A stretch of 64,000 nt of DNA from Terriglobia bacterium (GTDB taxonomy: Bacteria > Acidobacteriota > Terriglobia > Terriglobales > Acidobacteriaceae), in the NCBI GenBank assembly GCA_020073215.1, contig JAIQFO010000007.1, positions 90,269 to 154,268 on the forward strand. The letters run 5' to 3'. The notes beneath the pieces are model-generated. The model was not told where the DNA came from. It saw nothing but the letters and a program-made list of their open reading frames with translations, and ran no database searches. Shown in pieces: positions 18,201-26,915 of this stretch. The stretch's first letter is position 1; each line of letters begins with the position of its first letter. The position numbers and the translations under genes are program-made.

Positions 18201-19220
18201 TCATTCCATCGCGGGAGCGGTCGATGAACTCCAGTTGGGGTTGGGGTCATTGCTGGGGGGCGGCTGCGGCCTGTCCATCGGTGGCGCGCTGGAAGGGTTG
18301 GCAGGATTGGACTCCGGCATCTCCTCCCCAGGACGCCTCAACGTGGGCGCGTTCGCAGGGCGGTCTTCCTGTTTCTTGGCAACGGTGGGCGCGCCAAGAT
18401 CAACTTCTTTGTCGACGCGCACGATTTTCTGGCCATCCACCTTCATCGTCTCCACGCGCATGACCTCATCGCCCACGAAGCGCACAAAATCCACATCCTG
18501 AGGCGGCGTGCCGTAGATCCATTCCTCGTACTCCACTTCGTTTGCGGTCTCGCGAACTTTCTTGGGCGGGCGTCCCTTGGCGTAGATCACCATCTCGCGA
18601 TTCATTCCCACCAGCACATGATGATTCTTGATGGCCTCTTTCACCTGGGGAGGAACGGTTTCGAGATACGCTTCGAGCGGGGACTTGGCATCGAAATCAA
18701 ACACCGGACGTAGCAACTCCTTCAGCTCCGGCCCGGTCAGCTCCGGGACGTACTTGTCGAAGTAGAGATCGACGAACGAGCCGCGCGCGTTGGCGGAGGC
18801 ATCCGACGGCACGATGGGCCCGCCCCCGCCCGCTCCGGCAATTTCGATGCGCTGGTACCACTTCTGCTTCTTGACCGGACCGCCATTGATCTCAAAGCGG
18901 ATGTGGTCGTCTTTGATGGTGACATCGCTGATGCGGGCCCGGTCGCCGGGTTTCGCCGCCGGTCCCCAGAGCGCCATTAAACGTTGCAGTTCCGGGCCGC
19001 TGGGAGTGACGGTTCCATTCCTGAGTCTTAGCCCGGTCTTCCCCATCGGAAAACTGGCGCGGATGTAGACCAGTTGCTCATTGAAAACGTGGATTACCTC
19101 TTCGCGGGTTTGCTTGGAGATTTTTGGCGGCGCACTATTCCCGGCGAGAGCCAGCACGGAGAAGAGCGAAAGTACCGTTAACAGTCGAAAGCAAGCGCCG
19201 TAAACCTGGAAGGACAGCAT
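18201..19220 (-). CDS. Secreted hypothetical protein with Pro-rich tail
   Basis: A 339-residue protein with an N-terminal signal (LLTVLSLFSVLALAGNS). The core, residues 35-265, has no recognised domain. It contains repeated charged stretches and a conserved-looking block (NHHVLVGMNREMVIYAKGRPPKKVRE, followed by EYEEWIYGTPPQDVDFVRFVGDEVMRVE) that resembles SmpA/BamE-like or beta-sandwich folds only loosely. Residues 280-339 are disordered and rich in Pro, Ser and Asn. The gene starts a minus-strand unit with nadE. Its upstream region (19221-19375) is shared with the divergent membrane-protein gene; I see no clear operator there. Confidence 0.65.
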   Translation of the reverse strand: MLSFQVYGACFRLLTVLSLFSVLALAGNSAPPKISKQTREEVIHVFNEQLVYIRASFPMGKTGLRLRNGTVTPSGPELQRLMALWGPAAKPGDRARISDVTIKDDHIRFEINGGPVKKQKWYQRIEIAGAGGGGPIVPSDASANARGSFVDLYFDKYVPELTGPELKELLRPVFDFDAKSPLEAYLETVPPQVKEAIKNHHVLVGMNREMVIYAKGRPPKKVRETANEVEYEEWIYGTPPQDVDFVRFVGDEVMRVETMKVDGQKIVRVDKEVDLGAPTVAKKQEDRPANAPTLRRPGEEMPESNPANPSSAPPMDRPQPPPSNDPNPNWSSSTAPAME

Positions 19221-19375
19221 GCCGCACCCCGGGGCGAGCTTAATCCAATGGATTGATTATAGACCCGCTCTGCCCGATGCGGCCGACGCCAGCGCTGACC
19301 TCCACGAACAACCCTTGAGCCCGGCGGTCGGCGCCCTGGCCCGTGGTATATTTCCCCGTGGCATATCCCTACAAC

Positions 19376-20476
19376 ATGAAGGCCAGCGGGGTTGTGTACC
19401 TTCTTCTTACGTTTGTTCTTTTCATTCATTTTCTGCGCTATAACAACTACTCGACCGATACGGTGGAGTACGTAGGGAATGTGGTGGCCCTGCACCCATC
19501 GGACCCCGTGGCCATCCGCGATCAGGCCTATCAAGCGGTAACCACGGAGGCCCCGGCTATGGTCGTGCCGCACATTCTCGGCGACGACCTCTCCACCCAA
19601 CAAGCCGACGTGCGCCGAGCCAAACATGCGGATCCTTATCGCTTCGCGCAGTTCCTGCCCTATTTTTCGGTTAAGCCCCTTTACATCGAAGCGCTGAATC
19701 TGGTTCACAAGGCGGGAGTCGGGTTGGTGCGGTCGATTGCGGTGGTGTCGGCCATCTCGTTTGCCGGATTGGCGGCGCTGATCTATTGGTGGGTGCTGAA
19801 ACTCGGCGGTTCGGTGTGGGCCGCGTGCCTGGTGTTGCTCACTCCCGAGATGTCCACCCTGGCTCAGGGCACCGGGCCTGACGGGCTCTCGGTTCTGTTT
19901 CTGATAGGAGGGCTTTTTTCGCTCTGGTATGTGAGGCCCTCGGTTGGAGTTACGTTGCTATTATCATCCGCGTGGGTGCGCCCCGAGAATGCGATTTTCT
20001 GTATTCTGGTTGTGGTCTATCTCGCGGTCAAGGGCGAACTGCGTGCCTGGATGGCTGTCGTTTTGATCGCAATCTCGGCCATAACACCGATGGCAATCAA
20101 TCATTTCGGTGGTTATGGCTGGAAAGCCCTCTATTCCCACACCTTCAAATTCACGGAAATGGACCCGGGAATGTTTGTGCCTACCTTCACGGCATCGGAC
20201 TATCTCAATGCCTTCCGTTCCGGAGTGCGAGAAGCGTTGCACAGCAGTTTGGTTGCTTACCTGTTCCTTTGGGTTGTGGGCCTGCAGCTGGTGCCGCGCA
20301 TGCGGTGGCCACTCGTACTTTGTGGGATCTTCTCCGCGGCAAAGTTTGTCATCTATCCTAATTTTGAGCCACGATATTACGGCTTGTTGTACTTAGTAAC
20401 TGCGATCGGTGCGTGCGCCGCGATCCAGAGCCATCGTGGCGCTTACGAAGTCTCGAGGCAACCGGCCGCCTCTTAG
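19376..20476 (+). CDS. Multispanning membrane protein, unknown function
   Basis: A 366-residue protein with eight or more hydrophobic segments, the first at residues 5-22 (GVVYLLLTFVLFIHFLRY). The extracytoplasmic first loop, about residues 25-110, is large and hydrophilic (YSTDTVEYVGNVVALHPSD). This topology resembles GT-C glycosyltransferases, but I cannot see the DxD-type motif of that class with confidence. The ATG at 19376 was preferred; a GTG at 19343 in frame would add 11 residues. It is followed after 44 bp by another large membrane protein, suggesting a two-gene unit for envelope glycans or lipids (inference). Confidence 0.65.
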   Translation: MKASGVVYLLLTFVLFIHFLRYNNYSTDTVEYVGNVVALHPSDPVAIRDQAYQAVTTEAPAMVVPHILGDDLSTQQADVRRAKHADPYRFAQFLPYFSVKPLYIEALNLVHKAGVGLVRSIAVVSAISFAGLAALIYWWVLKLGGSVWAACLVLLTPEMSTLAQGTGPDGLSVLFLIGGLFSLWYVRPSVGVTLLLSSAWVRPENAIFCILVVVYLAVKGELRAWMAVVLIAISAITPMAINHFGGYGWKALYSHTFKFTEMDPGMFVPTFTASDYLNAFRSGVREALHSSLVAYLFLWVVGLQLVPRMRWPLVLCGIFSAAKFVIYPNFEPRYYGLLYLVTAIGACAAIQSHRGAYEVSRQPAAS

Positions 20477-20520
20477 AGGCGTTACTTTCTACGCAGTAAC
20501 GGGCGTGCGCTTAACAGAAC

Positions 20521-22236
20521 ATGAACCCAACCACGAAGAAGAGCACTCCATCTAGTCCGAACACTCTTTATCTTTCTGTGGTTGGAGCCGCCGCAGTCAT
20601 TCTAGCGCTTCCCATGATTCTCCACGGCCCCATGGCGCAGGGCCATGACACTACCGAGCACATCAACTTCGCCCGCCATTTCAGCGAGCAGTTCTGGGCA
20701 GGTGAATGGTATCCACGCTGGCTTGCCGGAATGAACCACGGGTTGGGTAGTCCCACCTACTTTGTATTTCCTCCCTTCCCAAGCTATGTTTTCACGCTGT
20801 TAGCACCCCTGGCAAAGTTTTGTCATCTCAACGCGTTCAATATGGGAGAATTTCTCGCTCTCCTTGGCTCTGGGATTTGCGCCTATCTCTGGCTCAATAC
20901 CATGGCCAGCCGCCGGATTGCGTGCGCGGGCGCAATCCTCTATATGCTGATGCCCTATCATCTCGCGGTGGATTACTACCGCCGGACGGCTCTGCCCGAG
21001 TGCTGGGCGTTGGTTTGGATGCCGTTAGTGCTTTATTTCAGCGCAAAAGCGATGCGGCGGGAGCGTGTTTACCTTGCTGGCTTGGCAGTGGCCTATGCCT
21101 GCCTCATTTTAAGTCACCTTATCAGTGTGTTGATATTCTCTCTTATTCCTTTGGCTGCCGCCATGACGCTTTCCGCGTCAGGCCAAAAGATGAAAGCTGC
21201 GTTCCGCGTCGCTGGGGGACTGTTCTTAGGCGCAGGCCTGTCATCCTTTTATCTGGTCCCCGCGCTGTTCCATGCCCGGCATTTTCCGGCCTCCAGGTTG
21301 TACCCATGGTCTTTTTTTCAAAGTAACCTCATCGCCGTGGGAACGCTGTTACACGCCGGAGGGTTCGTTCATGCGATCTCATTGACCGTCGTTAACATGA
21401 TCGCTCTCGGCCTGTGGTGCGGCATCTGGGTGCTGGCGAAAGGCGAGAGACATTCCAGGGCGAAAGTGCTTTTCTGGCTTGCGGTTGGCGTCCTTCCGTT
21501 ATTTCTGATGCTTAGCCTGAGTTTCCCGGTATGGAAGATGTGTCCCCTGCTGTTCGCGGCGGTGCAATTTCCCTGGCGCTTCAACATTGTCTTGTGTATC
21601 GCAGCGCTGGCAATTGTCACGGTGTTACTGTCGGAGATATCCCGCTGGTCGCGATGGCCTCAGGCATGGTCGCTGGTTCTGGCGTTCCTGTTGATCGTTC
21701 CCTGGTTCATGGCGTACGGCAACATTTGGAAGCGTTACCAGATGGAAGCGGCTCACCCGATAGAAGCGGGATCCCCGATGCCGCACGTCGATGACCACGA
21801 CGGCTGGTTCTACGCCTGGTCACCTCCGGGAATCGACGCAGCGAAGGCGATCGAGGCGAGCACTGGACCGCAAATAAGATTCTTGACGGGCCTGGGTACC
21901 ACGACCCTCTTACTTTGGAAACCCCGACACATCGAGTTCCAGACGAACAGCTCAACCGGCGGATCGGTCATGGTCAGACAGTTCTACTATGCCGCTTGGA
22001 AAGCGGCGTTGGTTAGCCCCTCTCAGACCCTTGATGTAAGAGCGGCGATGCCAGAGGGTCTTGTGGAAATACAGGTACCACCGGGGCTTCAGCGAATCCG
22101 CCTTGAGATTCCTACCGGGCGCGCCGAGCGCATCGGGTTCTGGATCAGCGCATGGTTCGCAGTCCTGTGCATTGGGGTGGGTTGGCGTCAATGGTGGGAG
22201 AGTCGCCATTCCCCGCCCGAATTGCCGAGAACGTAA
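20521..22236 (+). CDS. PTPS-related-type polytopic membrane protein
   Basis: A 571-residue protein with about eleven membrane segments and a C-terminal soluble beta-rich domain (about 430-550) closed by a last helix. The early loop GHDTTEHINFARHFSEQF, then GEWYPRWLAGMNHGLGSPTYFVFPP, is characteristic of the family annotated '6-pyruvoyl-tetrahydropterin synthase related'. That name is historical, and the fold is like GT-C/YfhO membrane glycosyltransferases. The Asp in GHD and the following Glu-His are candidates for the catalytic site. The likely role is sugar transfer from a polyprenyl donor, by family analogy only. Confidence 0.72.
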   Translation: MNPTTKKSTPSSPNTLYLSVVGAAAVILALPMILHGPMAQGHDTTEHINFARHFSEQFWAGEWYPRWLAGMNHGLGSPTYFVFPPFPSYVFTLLAPLAKFCHLNAFNMGEFLALLGSGICAYLWLNTMASRRIACAGAILYMLMPYHLAVDYYRRTALPECWALVWMPLVLYFSAKAMRRERVYLAGLAVAYACLILSHLISVLIFSLIPLAAAMTLSASGQKMKAAFRVAGGLFLGAGLSSFYLVPALFHARHFPASRLYPWSFFQSNLIAVGTLLHAGGFVHAISLTVVNMIALGLWCGIWVLAKGERHSRAKVLFWLAVGVLPLFLMLSLSFPVWKMCPLLFAAVQFPWRFNIVLCIAALAIVTVLLSEISRWSRWPQAWSLVLAFLLIVPWFMAYGNIWKRYQMEAAHPIEAGSPMPHVDDHDGWFYAWSPPGIDAAKAIEASTGPQIRFLTGLGTTTLLLWKPRHIEFQTNSSTGGSVMVRQFYYAAWKAALVSPSQTLDVRAAMPEGLVEIQVPPGLQRIRLEIPTGRAERIGFWISAWFAVLCIGVGWRQWWESRHSPPELPRT

Positions 22237-22323
22237 CACCGCGCGGTAACCGGCAGTGTGGGTACGTCCGTAATGGTGTGGTGTACTTTGAGCACCTGAG
22301 GTAACCAGCGCCAACCTCTTACA

Positions 22324-24225
22324 ATGGATGCAGAACGGACGAGCGCACCCCCGCGCTTGGGCCGCCAGGATTGCCTTTTGGCGCTAAAGCTTCCCATTCC
22401 CGCGCGCGTTCCGCTCCTCTACGTCATCCTCGGGGTGCTGCTGGCGATCAGTGTCCTTCCGATGTATTTCTACTCGGCGCAGATTGAGACCCTGAACCGG
22501 GAGCGCCTCAAGACCAACGAAATGCTGCTCCAGAATACGGTGACGCGTTCGCTGGCCGACGACATCTCCCAGCACCAGGAAGCGTTGCGGATGATGCTGT
22601 CCAATTTGTCGTCGTCGATGCAGGTCATGATGTTGGCCAATCCGAGCGGGAACGACCTGAGTGCGCAGAGGCTTCTGACGCCGGAGCTGCGGGCCATGCT
22701 CGAGACCTTTGTGTCGTCGTCGAATGACATAGCGTATGCCACACTGCTGAATGCCGACGCCAAGGGAGTTTCCGCCGGCCGTATTGAGCCCGACGCCTTT
22801 CTGCAACGGGAACTCGAACGAGCCTATCAAGCCGCCCTTGAAGGACGCGTCTTCAGCGGGCAGCCGTTGATGGTGGGCAGCGGCAAATCCGCGCACACCG
22901 TGATGCTGGTCAGTTCGCCGATCGTCGTGGACAAACGATTTCTGGGGATGATCGGGTCGGTGGTCGACATGGACTACCTGATCCGCCGGTTGCAGCAAGT
23001 CAACCAGAGTGGATTGATGCCGTACGTCGTGGACAGCCAAGGCAGGCTGGTGGCGGCGGCGACGGCGCAATACGCCACCGGTCAGGACATGACCCACTTC
23101 GACATCGTCCGCAGCTTCGTGGACGAGGGCGCGAAAGCCCAGTTGGCGGCCACCCGTGAATTCACCATTCGTGAAGGGAAAGACACGACCCAGATGCTGG
23201 GAACGTACAGTCCGGTAACCTCGCTGGATTGGGCGGTGGTGGTGCAGAAGCCGCGCGAAGAGGCGTATCGGGGAATCTACGAGATGCAGCGCACGGGGCG
23301 CCTGCTGGCATGGCTGGCGGTGTTTGCCAGCGTGGGTCTGAGCATCTTTTCGGCGCGGCGCATCACCAGCCCCCTGCAAGTGCTGGCGCAGTCCAGCCAG
23401 GCGATTGCGCGTGGCGATTTCTCCCAGCGCGTGCACCTGAAAACGCGCACCGAGATCGGCGAACTGGCGGCGACGTTCAACACCATGTCGGAAGAACTGG
23501 AACAGTTCGTCGAGGACCTGAAGCGCGCCGCCGAGGAAAACAAGGCGCTGTTCATGGGGTCGATCCAGATGCTGGCCGGAGCGGTCGACGAAAAGGACCC
23601 GTACACCCGCGGCCACTCTGACCGCGTCACGAAATACTCGCTGATGATCGCGGAAGAGATGGGGTTGGACCCGGGATTCCTCGAGATCTTGCGCGTTTCG
23701 GCGCAGCTTCACGATGTCGGCAAAATCGGCATCGAAGACCGCATCCTGAAGAAACCGGGCGCTCTGACTCCCGAAGAATTCGAGATCATGAAGACGCACA
23801 CCACCCGGGGCGCGAACATCCTGCGCCCGGTGCCCCAGTTGCGCGAGATGCTGCCCGGAATCGAACTGCACCATGAGGCGCTCAATGGGCGTGGATATCC
23901 TTATGGTCTAAAAGGCGAGGAGGTCCCTCTGTTGGCGCGCGTCATTGCGGTCGCCGACACTTTTGACGCCCTGACTACCAATCGTCCGTACCAGCGTGCC
24001 CACGATCCGCTGGAAGCACTGCGCATCATCCAAAGCATCTCCGGACAGCGCCTGGACCCCGGGGCCGTGGCCGCGCTGCTGGCGGTGTTTAAGCGGGGAG
24101 AAATTCACATTCACAAATCCCTGACGCTGCCCATGCCGCTGGAATCAACTGCACCCGCTCCCGTGCCGCTCCCCGTTCCGTTCCAAACCCCTGATCCTCT
24201 CACGGCCGAAATCACACGGACCTGA
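22324..24225 (+). CDS. HD-GYP c-di-GMP phosphodiesterase with Cache and HAMP domains
   Basis: A 633-residue receptor. A first membrane helix at about 27-48 (VPLLYVILGVLLAISVLPMYF) is followed by a periplasmic double-Cache-like sensor to about 315. A second helix (LLAWLAVFASVGLSIFSA), a HAMP domain (RRITSPLQVLAQSSQAIARGDF) and an HD-GYP domain from about 415 come next. The catalytic pattern is complete: HSDRVTKYS, LHDVGKIGI, HTTRGANIL and HHEALNGRGYPYGLKG, where GYP is followed by the usual Gly. Such enzymes degrade c-di-GMP in response to a periplasmic ligand. Two PilZ proteins elsewhere in the window are possible downstream readers. Confidence 0.93.
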   Translation: MDAERTSAPPRLGRQDCLLALKLPIPARVPLLYVILGVLLAISVLPMYFYSAQIETLNRERLKTNEMLLQNTVTRSLADDISQHQEALRMMLSNLSSSMQVMMLANPSGNDLSAQRLLTPELRAMLETFVSSSNDIAYATLLNADAKGVSAGRIEPDAFLQRELERAYQAALEGRVFSGQPLMVGSGKSAHTVMLVSSPIVVDKRFLGMIGSVVDMDYLIRRLQQVNQSGLMPYVVDSQGRLVAAATAQYATGQDMTHFDIVRSFVDEGAKAQLAATREFTIREGKDTTQMLGTYSPVTSLDWAVVVQKPREEAYRGIYEMQRTGRLLAWLAVFASVGLSIFSARRITSPLQVLAQSSQAIARGDFSQRVHLKTRTEIGELAATFNTMSEELEQFVEDLKRAAEENKALFMGSIQMLAGAVDEKDPYTRGHSDRVTKYSLMIAEEMGLDPGFLEILRVSAQLHDVGKIGIEDRILKKPGALTPEEFEIMKTHTTRGANILRPVPQLREMLPGIELHHEALNGRGYPYGLKGEEVPLLARVIAVADTFDALTTNRPYQRAHDPLEALRIIQSISGQRLDPGAVAALLAVFKRGEIHIHKSLTLPMPLESTAPAPVPLPVPFQTPDPLTAEITRT

Positions 24226-24230
24226 AGACC

Positions 24231-24325
24231 AATTGTGTAATTTGGTAATCGGATAATTTGGCAATTTAGAGCCCAAGTGGTCCCAAGGTTTCAAATTACC
24301 AAATTACAGATTACGCAATTACAAA
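24231..24325. repeat. AT-rich inverted repeat (family E), second copy
   Basis: AATTGTGTAATTTGGTAAT and the downstream AAATTACCAAATTACAGATT, followed by ACGCAATTAC, are near reverse complements around a GC-rich centre. The arrangement is as at 4482-4573. It occupies the gap before ftsY. Confidence 0.75.
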
Positions 24326-24345
24326 ACTCTCCTCCCGCCATCTCT

Positions 24346-24351
24346 TATAAT
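24346..24351 (+). promoter_or_regulatory. Possible -10 box of ftsY
   Basis: A perfect TATAAT lies 16 bp before the ftsY ATG, just after the AT-rich repeat. The implied leader is very short. No good -35 is seen. Confidence 0.45.
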
Positions 24352-24367
24352 CAGAGCCGGATACCTC

Positions 24368-25324
24368 ATGATTCAAACTCTTTTTGGCAGCCTGGACGAA
24401 GTTCAGAAACCAAGTTTTATCGAGCGCATGAAGGAGGCCGTCTCGCGCACCCGCGAGAATCTGGCCGAGCGCATCGAAGACGTCGTCTCCATCGGTAAAG
24501 AAATTGACCGCTCCACGCTCGACGATCTGGAAGCCACTCTAATCGGCGCCGACCTCGGCACCACCACCACCCATGAGGTCCTGGAGAAGCTGCGCGATAA
24601 GGCCGATCGGAAGCAGATCAAGGATGTAAGTGAACTCAAACGGCTGCTGAAAGACGAACTGCTGGCGATTCTGACCTCAACCGCTTCGGCGCCGGTAACC
24701 AAAGTGGACGGCACGCCGGAGGTGATCATCGTGGTGGGCGTGAACGGCACCGGCAAGACAACGACGATTGGGAAGTTAGCGCAGGTGTTTCGCGCGCAAG
24801 GAAAGACCGTGCTCCTGTGCGCAGCCGATACCTTTCGCGCGGCAGCGATCGAACAACTCGAGATTTGGGGGCAGCGCACGGGGACCGAAGTGATCAAGAC
24901 AAAAGCCGGCGGCGATCCATCGGCAGTGCTCTTTGACGCTCTGCAGGCGGCCACCGCGCGTAAAACCGATTACGTGATCGTCGATACCGCCGGGCGCCTG
25001 CACACCAAGCAGAACCTGATGCTCGAACTGGAAAAGATGAAGCGCACGGCACAACGCATCGTGCCCGGCGCCCCGCACGAGACTCTGCTCGTAATGGATG
25101 CCACAACCGGCCAGAATGGATTGCAGCAGGCGCGGCAGTTCACGCAATCGTCCGGAGTTACGGGAATTGTACTGACCAAACTTGACGGCACCGCGAAAGG
25201 CGGCGTCGTGGTGGCAATTTCGCGGGAGTTGGGACTGCCCGTACGATATGTGGGAGTGGGCGAGAAGGCGGGAGATTTGCTGCCGTTCGATGCCAAAGAG
25301 TTTGTGGAATCGCTGTTTGCGTAG
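24368..25324 (+). CDS. ftsY: Signal recognition particle receptor FtsY
   Basis: A 318-residue SRP-type GTPase. Residues 15-90 are the four-helix N domain. The G domain has G1 GVNGTGKTTTIGKLA near residue 122, the ADTFRAAAIEQLE insertion, DTAGR (G3), TKLDGTAKGG (G4 and the family signature) and VGVGEKAGDLLPFD near the end. The acidic A domain of E. coli FtsY is absent, as in many bacteria. It docks SRP-ribosome complexes at the inner membrane. A small basic protein gene and ribD follow closely on the same strand. Confidence 0.97.
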   Translation: MIQTLFGSLDEVQKPSFIERMKEAVSRTRENLAERIEDVVSIGKEIDRSTLDDLEATLIGADLGTTTTHEVLEKLRDKADRKQIKDVSELKRLLKDELLAILTSTASAPVTKVDGTPEVIIVVGVNGTGKTTTIGKLAQVFRAQGKTVLLCAADTFRAAAIEQLEIWGQRTGTEVIKTKAGGDPSAVLFDALQAATARKTDYVIVDTAGRLHTKQNLMLELEKMKRTAQRIVPGAPHETLLVMDATTGQNGLQQARQFTQSSGVTGIVLTKLDGTAKGGVVVAISRELGLPVRYVGVGEKAGDLLPFDAKEFVESLFA

Positions 25325-25371
25325 AGGCACCACGGGTGGCAGGCACCGCGAGGCGCACGGGAGGACGGACA

Positions 25372-25551
25372 ATGCAGCGGAAGAAATCTGGATCGCTTTC
25401 TTATTGGCGGAAACTGTTGGAGCGGCTAAGACTGCTGTTCCGTCCCAAGCCCGAACCGGAAGATCCTTACGCCTATCGCACCGCTCCGTTGCGTCATCCT
25501 CCCCATGGGCGGAGCGGATCCGCGGTGGCAGAACTGGATGAAGAAGAATGA
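25372..25551 (+). CDS. Small basic protein (59 aa) between ftsY and ribD
   Basis: The ATG at 25372 has GGGAGG at a good distance. The product begins MQRKKSGSLSYWRKLLERLR, is strongly basic in the first half and ends in an acidic tail (AVAELDEEE). The first part may form an amphipathic membrane-binding helix. Its stop overlaps the ribD start (ATGA), so translation is probably coupled. I recognise no family. The ribosome-binding site and overlap make it more than a chance open frame. Confidence 0.6.
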   Translation: MQRKKSGSLSYWRKLLERLRLLFRPKPEPEDPYAYRTAPLRHPPHGRSGSAVAELDEEE

Positions 25552-26732
25552 GGGAAGCGTTGTCGTCCGATGAGCAATTCATGCGGAGGGCGCTGGAATT
25601 GGCGCGGGCGGGCGTTGGTCTGGTGTCGCCCAATCCGGCGGTGGGCGCGGTTGTGGTGGACGCGTCGGGCCGCGAAGTTGGGGCAGGCACGCACACGTAT
25701 GACGGTGTAAAGCACGCTGAAATTCTTGCCCTGGAGCAAGCGGGCCAAGCGGCTCGCGGCGCAACTCTCTACCTGAATCTGGAGCCGTGTTCGCATCAGG
25801 GCCGCACCGGGCCGTGCGCTGACGCCGTAATCGCGGCCGGAATCAGCCGTGTGATCTGCTCCGTGGAAGACCCCAATCCACGAGTGTCAGGCCAAGGATT
25901 CGCTAAGCTTCGTGCAGCAGACATCAGCGTACAAGTCGGCCTGTTCGAGGCAGAAGCCAGGAAGCTGAACGAAAGTTTCGCCAAGTACATTCGGCACGGC
26001 AGGCCGCTGGTCACGCTGAAGTCGGCGATGACCCTCGACGGGAAAATTGCCGACGCCCGGAAACCGGGCACGGAGCGAGACTCGGAGTCTGGCTCGGCCA
26101 CTCCGGCGACCGAGGGCGCGCGCAGCGGATACCACTGGATCACCGGCGAAGTGGCGCGCGCGCATGTGCAGCAACTGCGCCATCAGAATGACGCGATTCT
26201 CGCCGGGGTAGGCACGGTGATGGCCGACGATCCGCTGCTGACCGACCGGAGCGGCCTGCCGCGAAGGCGCAAGCTGCTGCGCGTGATTCTCGATACATAC
26301 TTGCGCATTCCCCTTGCGTCGCGCGTGATTCAGACTGCTGAGAACGATGTTCTGGTCCTGTGTTCGACGGCTGAGGAGCAGCCTAAGCAAGCGCTCGAAG
26401 CCAAGGGAATTCGCGTCGAACAAATATCGGCGACCGCGGACGGACGTCCCGACTTCCGAGCGATTGCCCAGCGCCTGGGAGCAATGCAGATCACCAGCCT
26501 GCTGATCGAAGGTGGAGCATTGGTAAATGGCGCGGCCCTGGCCTCGGGCGAGGTGGACAAGGTCTTCCTCTACTACGCGCCGAAGATTTTTGGCGAGGGC
26601 GCGGTTCCCTTCCTGGCTGGGGAAAGTCTGCACGGAAGGGCCCAGTGCGTGCAGAGGTTCCAGTTACACCGCTTCGGCGAAGACTTCGCGCTGGAAGGTT
26701 ATCTCCGCGATCCTTACTCGGGAATGGGATAA
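25548..26732 (+). CDS. ribD: Riboflavin biosynthesis deaminase/reductase RibD
   Basis: A 394-residue bifunctional enzyme. Residues 1-150 form the deaminase with zinc ligands in KHAEILAL and EPCSHQGRTGPC, and NPAVGAVVV as the substrate loop. Residues 155-394 form the reductase (VTLKSAMTLDGKIAD, WITGE, VHQLR-like QQLRHQNDAILAGVGTVMADDPLLT, LIEGGALVNGAAL). It converts diaminohydroxyribosylaminopyrimidine phosphate in two steps towards riboflavin. Between DGKIAD and WITGE the usual few residues are replaced by about 25 (KPGTERDSESGSATPATEG), encoded by a palindrome. ribE follows after a family A repeat. Confidence 0.96.
   Translation: MREALSSDEQFMRRALELARAGVGLVSPNPAVGAVVVDASGREVGAGTHTYDGVKHAEILALEQAGQAARGATLYLNLEPCSHQGRTGPCADAVIAAGISRVICSVEDPNPRVSGQGFAKLRAADISVQVGLFEAEARKLNESFAKYIRHGRPLVTLKSAMTLDGKIADARKPGTERDSESGSATPATEGARSGYHWITGEVARAHVQQLRHQNDAILAGVGTVMADDPLLTDRSGLPRRRKLLRVILDTYLRIPLASRVIQTAENDVLVLCSTAEEQPKQALEAKGIRVEQISATADGRPDFRAIAQRLGAMQITSLLIEGGALVNGAALASGEVDKVFLYYAPKIFGEGAVPFLAGESLHGRAQCVQRFQLHRFGEDFALEGYLRDPYSGMG
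26066..26100. repeat. Palindromic insertion inside ribD
   Basis: Arms GAGCGAGACTC (26073-26083) and GAGTCTGGCTC (26085-26095) are an inverted repeat with one mismatch around a single G. The stretch expands a normally short loop of the RibD reductase domain. Confidence 0.65.
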
Positions 26733-26765
26733 GTTTTACCCTCATATTCAAGACACAAGTTTGGT

Positions 26766-26861
26766 TTGTCATCCTGAGCGAAGCGAAGGATCTGCTTTCT
26801 TGTCGCTGCATTGAGACAGCAGGTCCTTCCCCTTCGGCTGCGCTCAGGGTCAGGATGACAA
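26766..26861. repeat. Family A repeat, full length (96 bp)
   Basis: It begins TTGTCATCCTGAGCGAAGCG, continues AAGGATCTGC, and after a variable centre shows AGCAGGTCCTTCCCCTTCGG and ends TCAGGATGACAA. The ends are inverted repeats and the whole can fold into one long hairpin. It lies between ribD and ribE. Confidence 0.9.
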
Positions 26862-26915
26862 TGTGGATTTAAATCACGAACTCACGGCATACTACTACCA
26901 GGAGACACAGCTCTT

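Noticed and set aside
22384..23874. 496-codon minus-strand frame opposite the HD-GYP gene
   Set aside because: His/Arg/Gln-rich composition typical of an antisense shadow; the plus strand has complete HD-GYP motifs.
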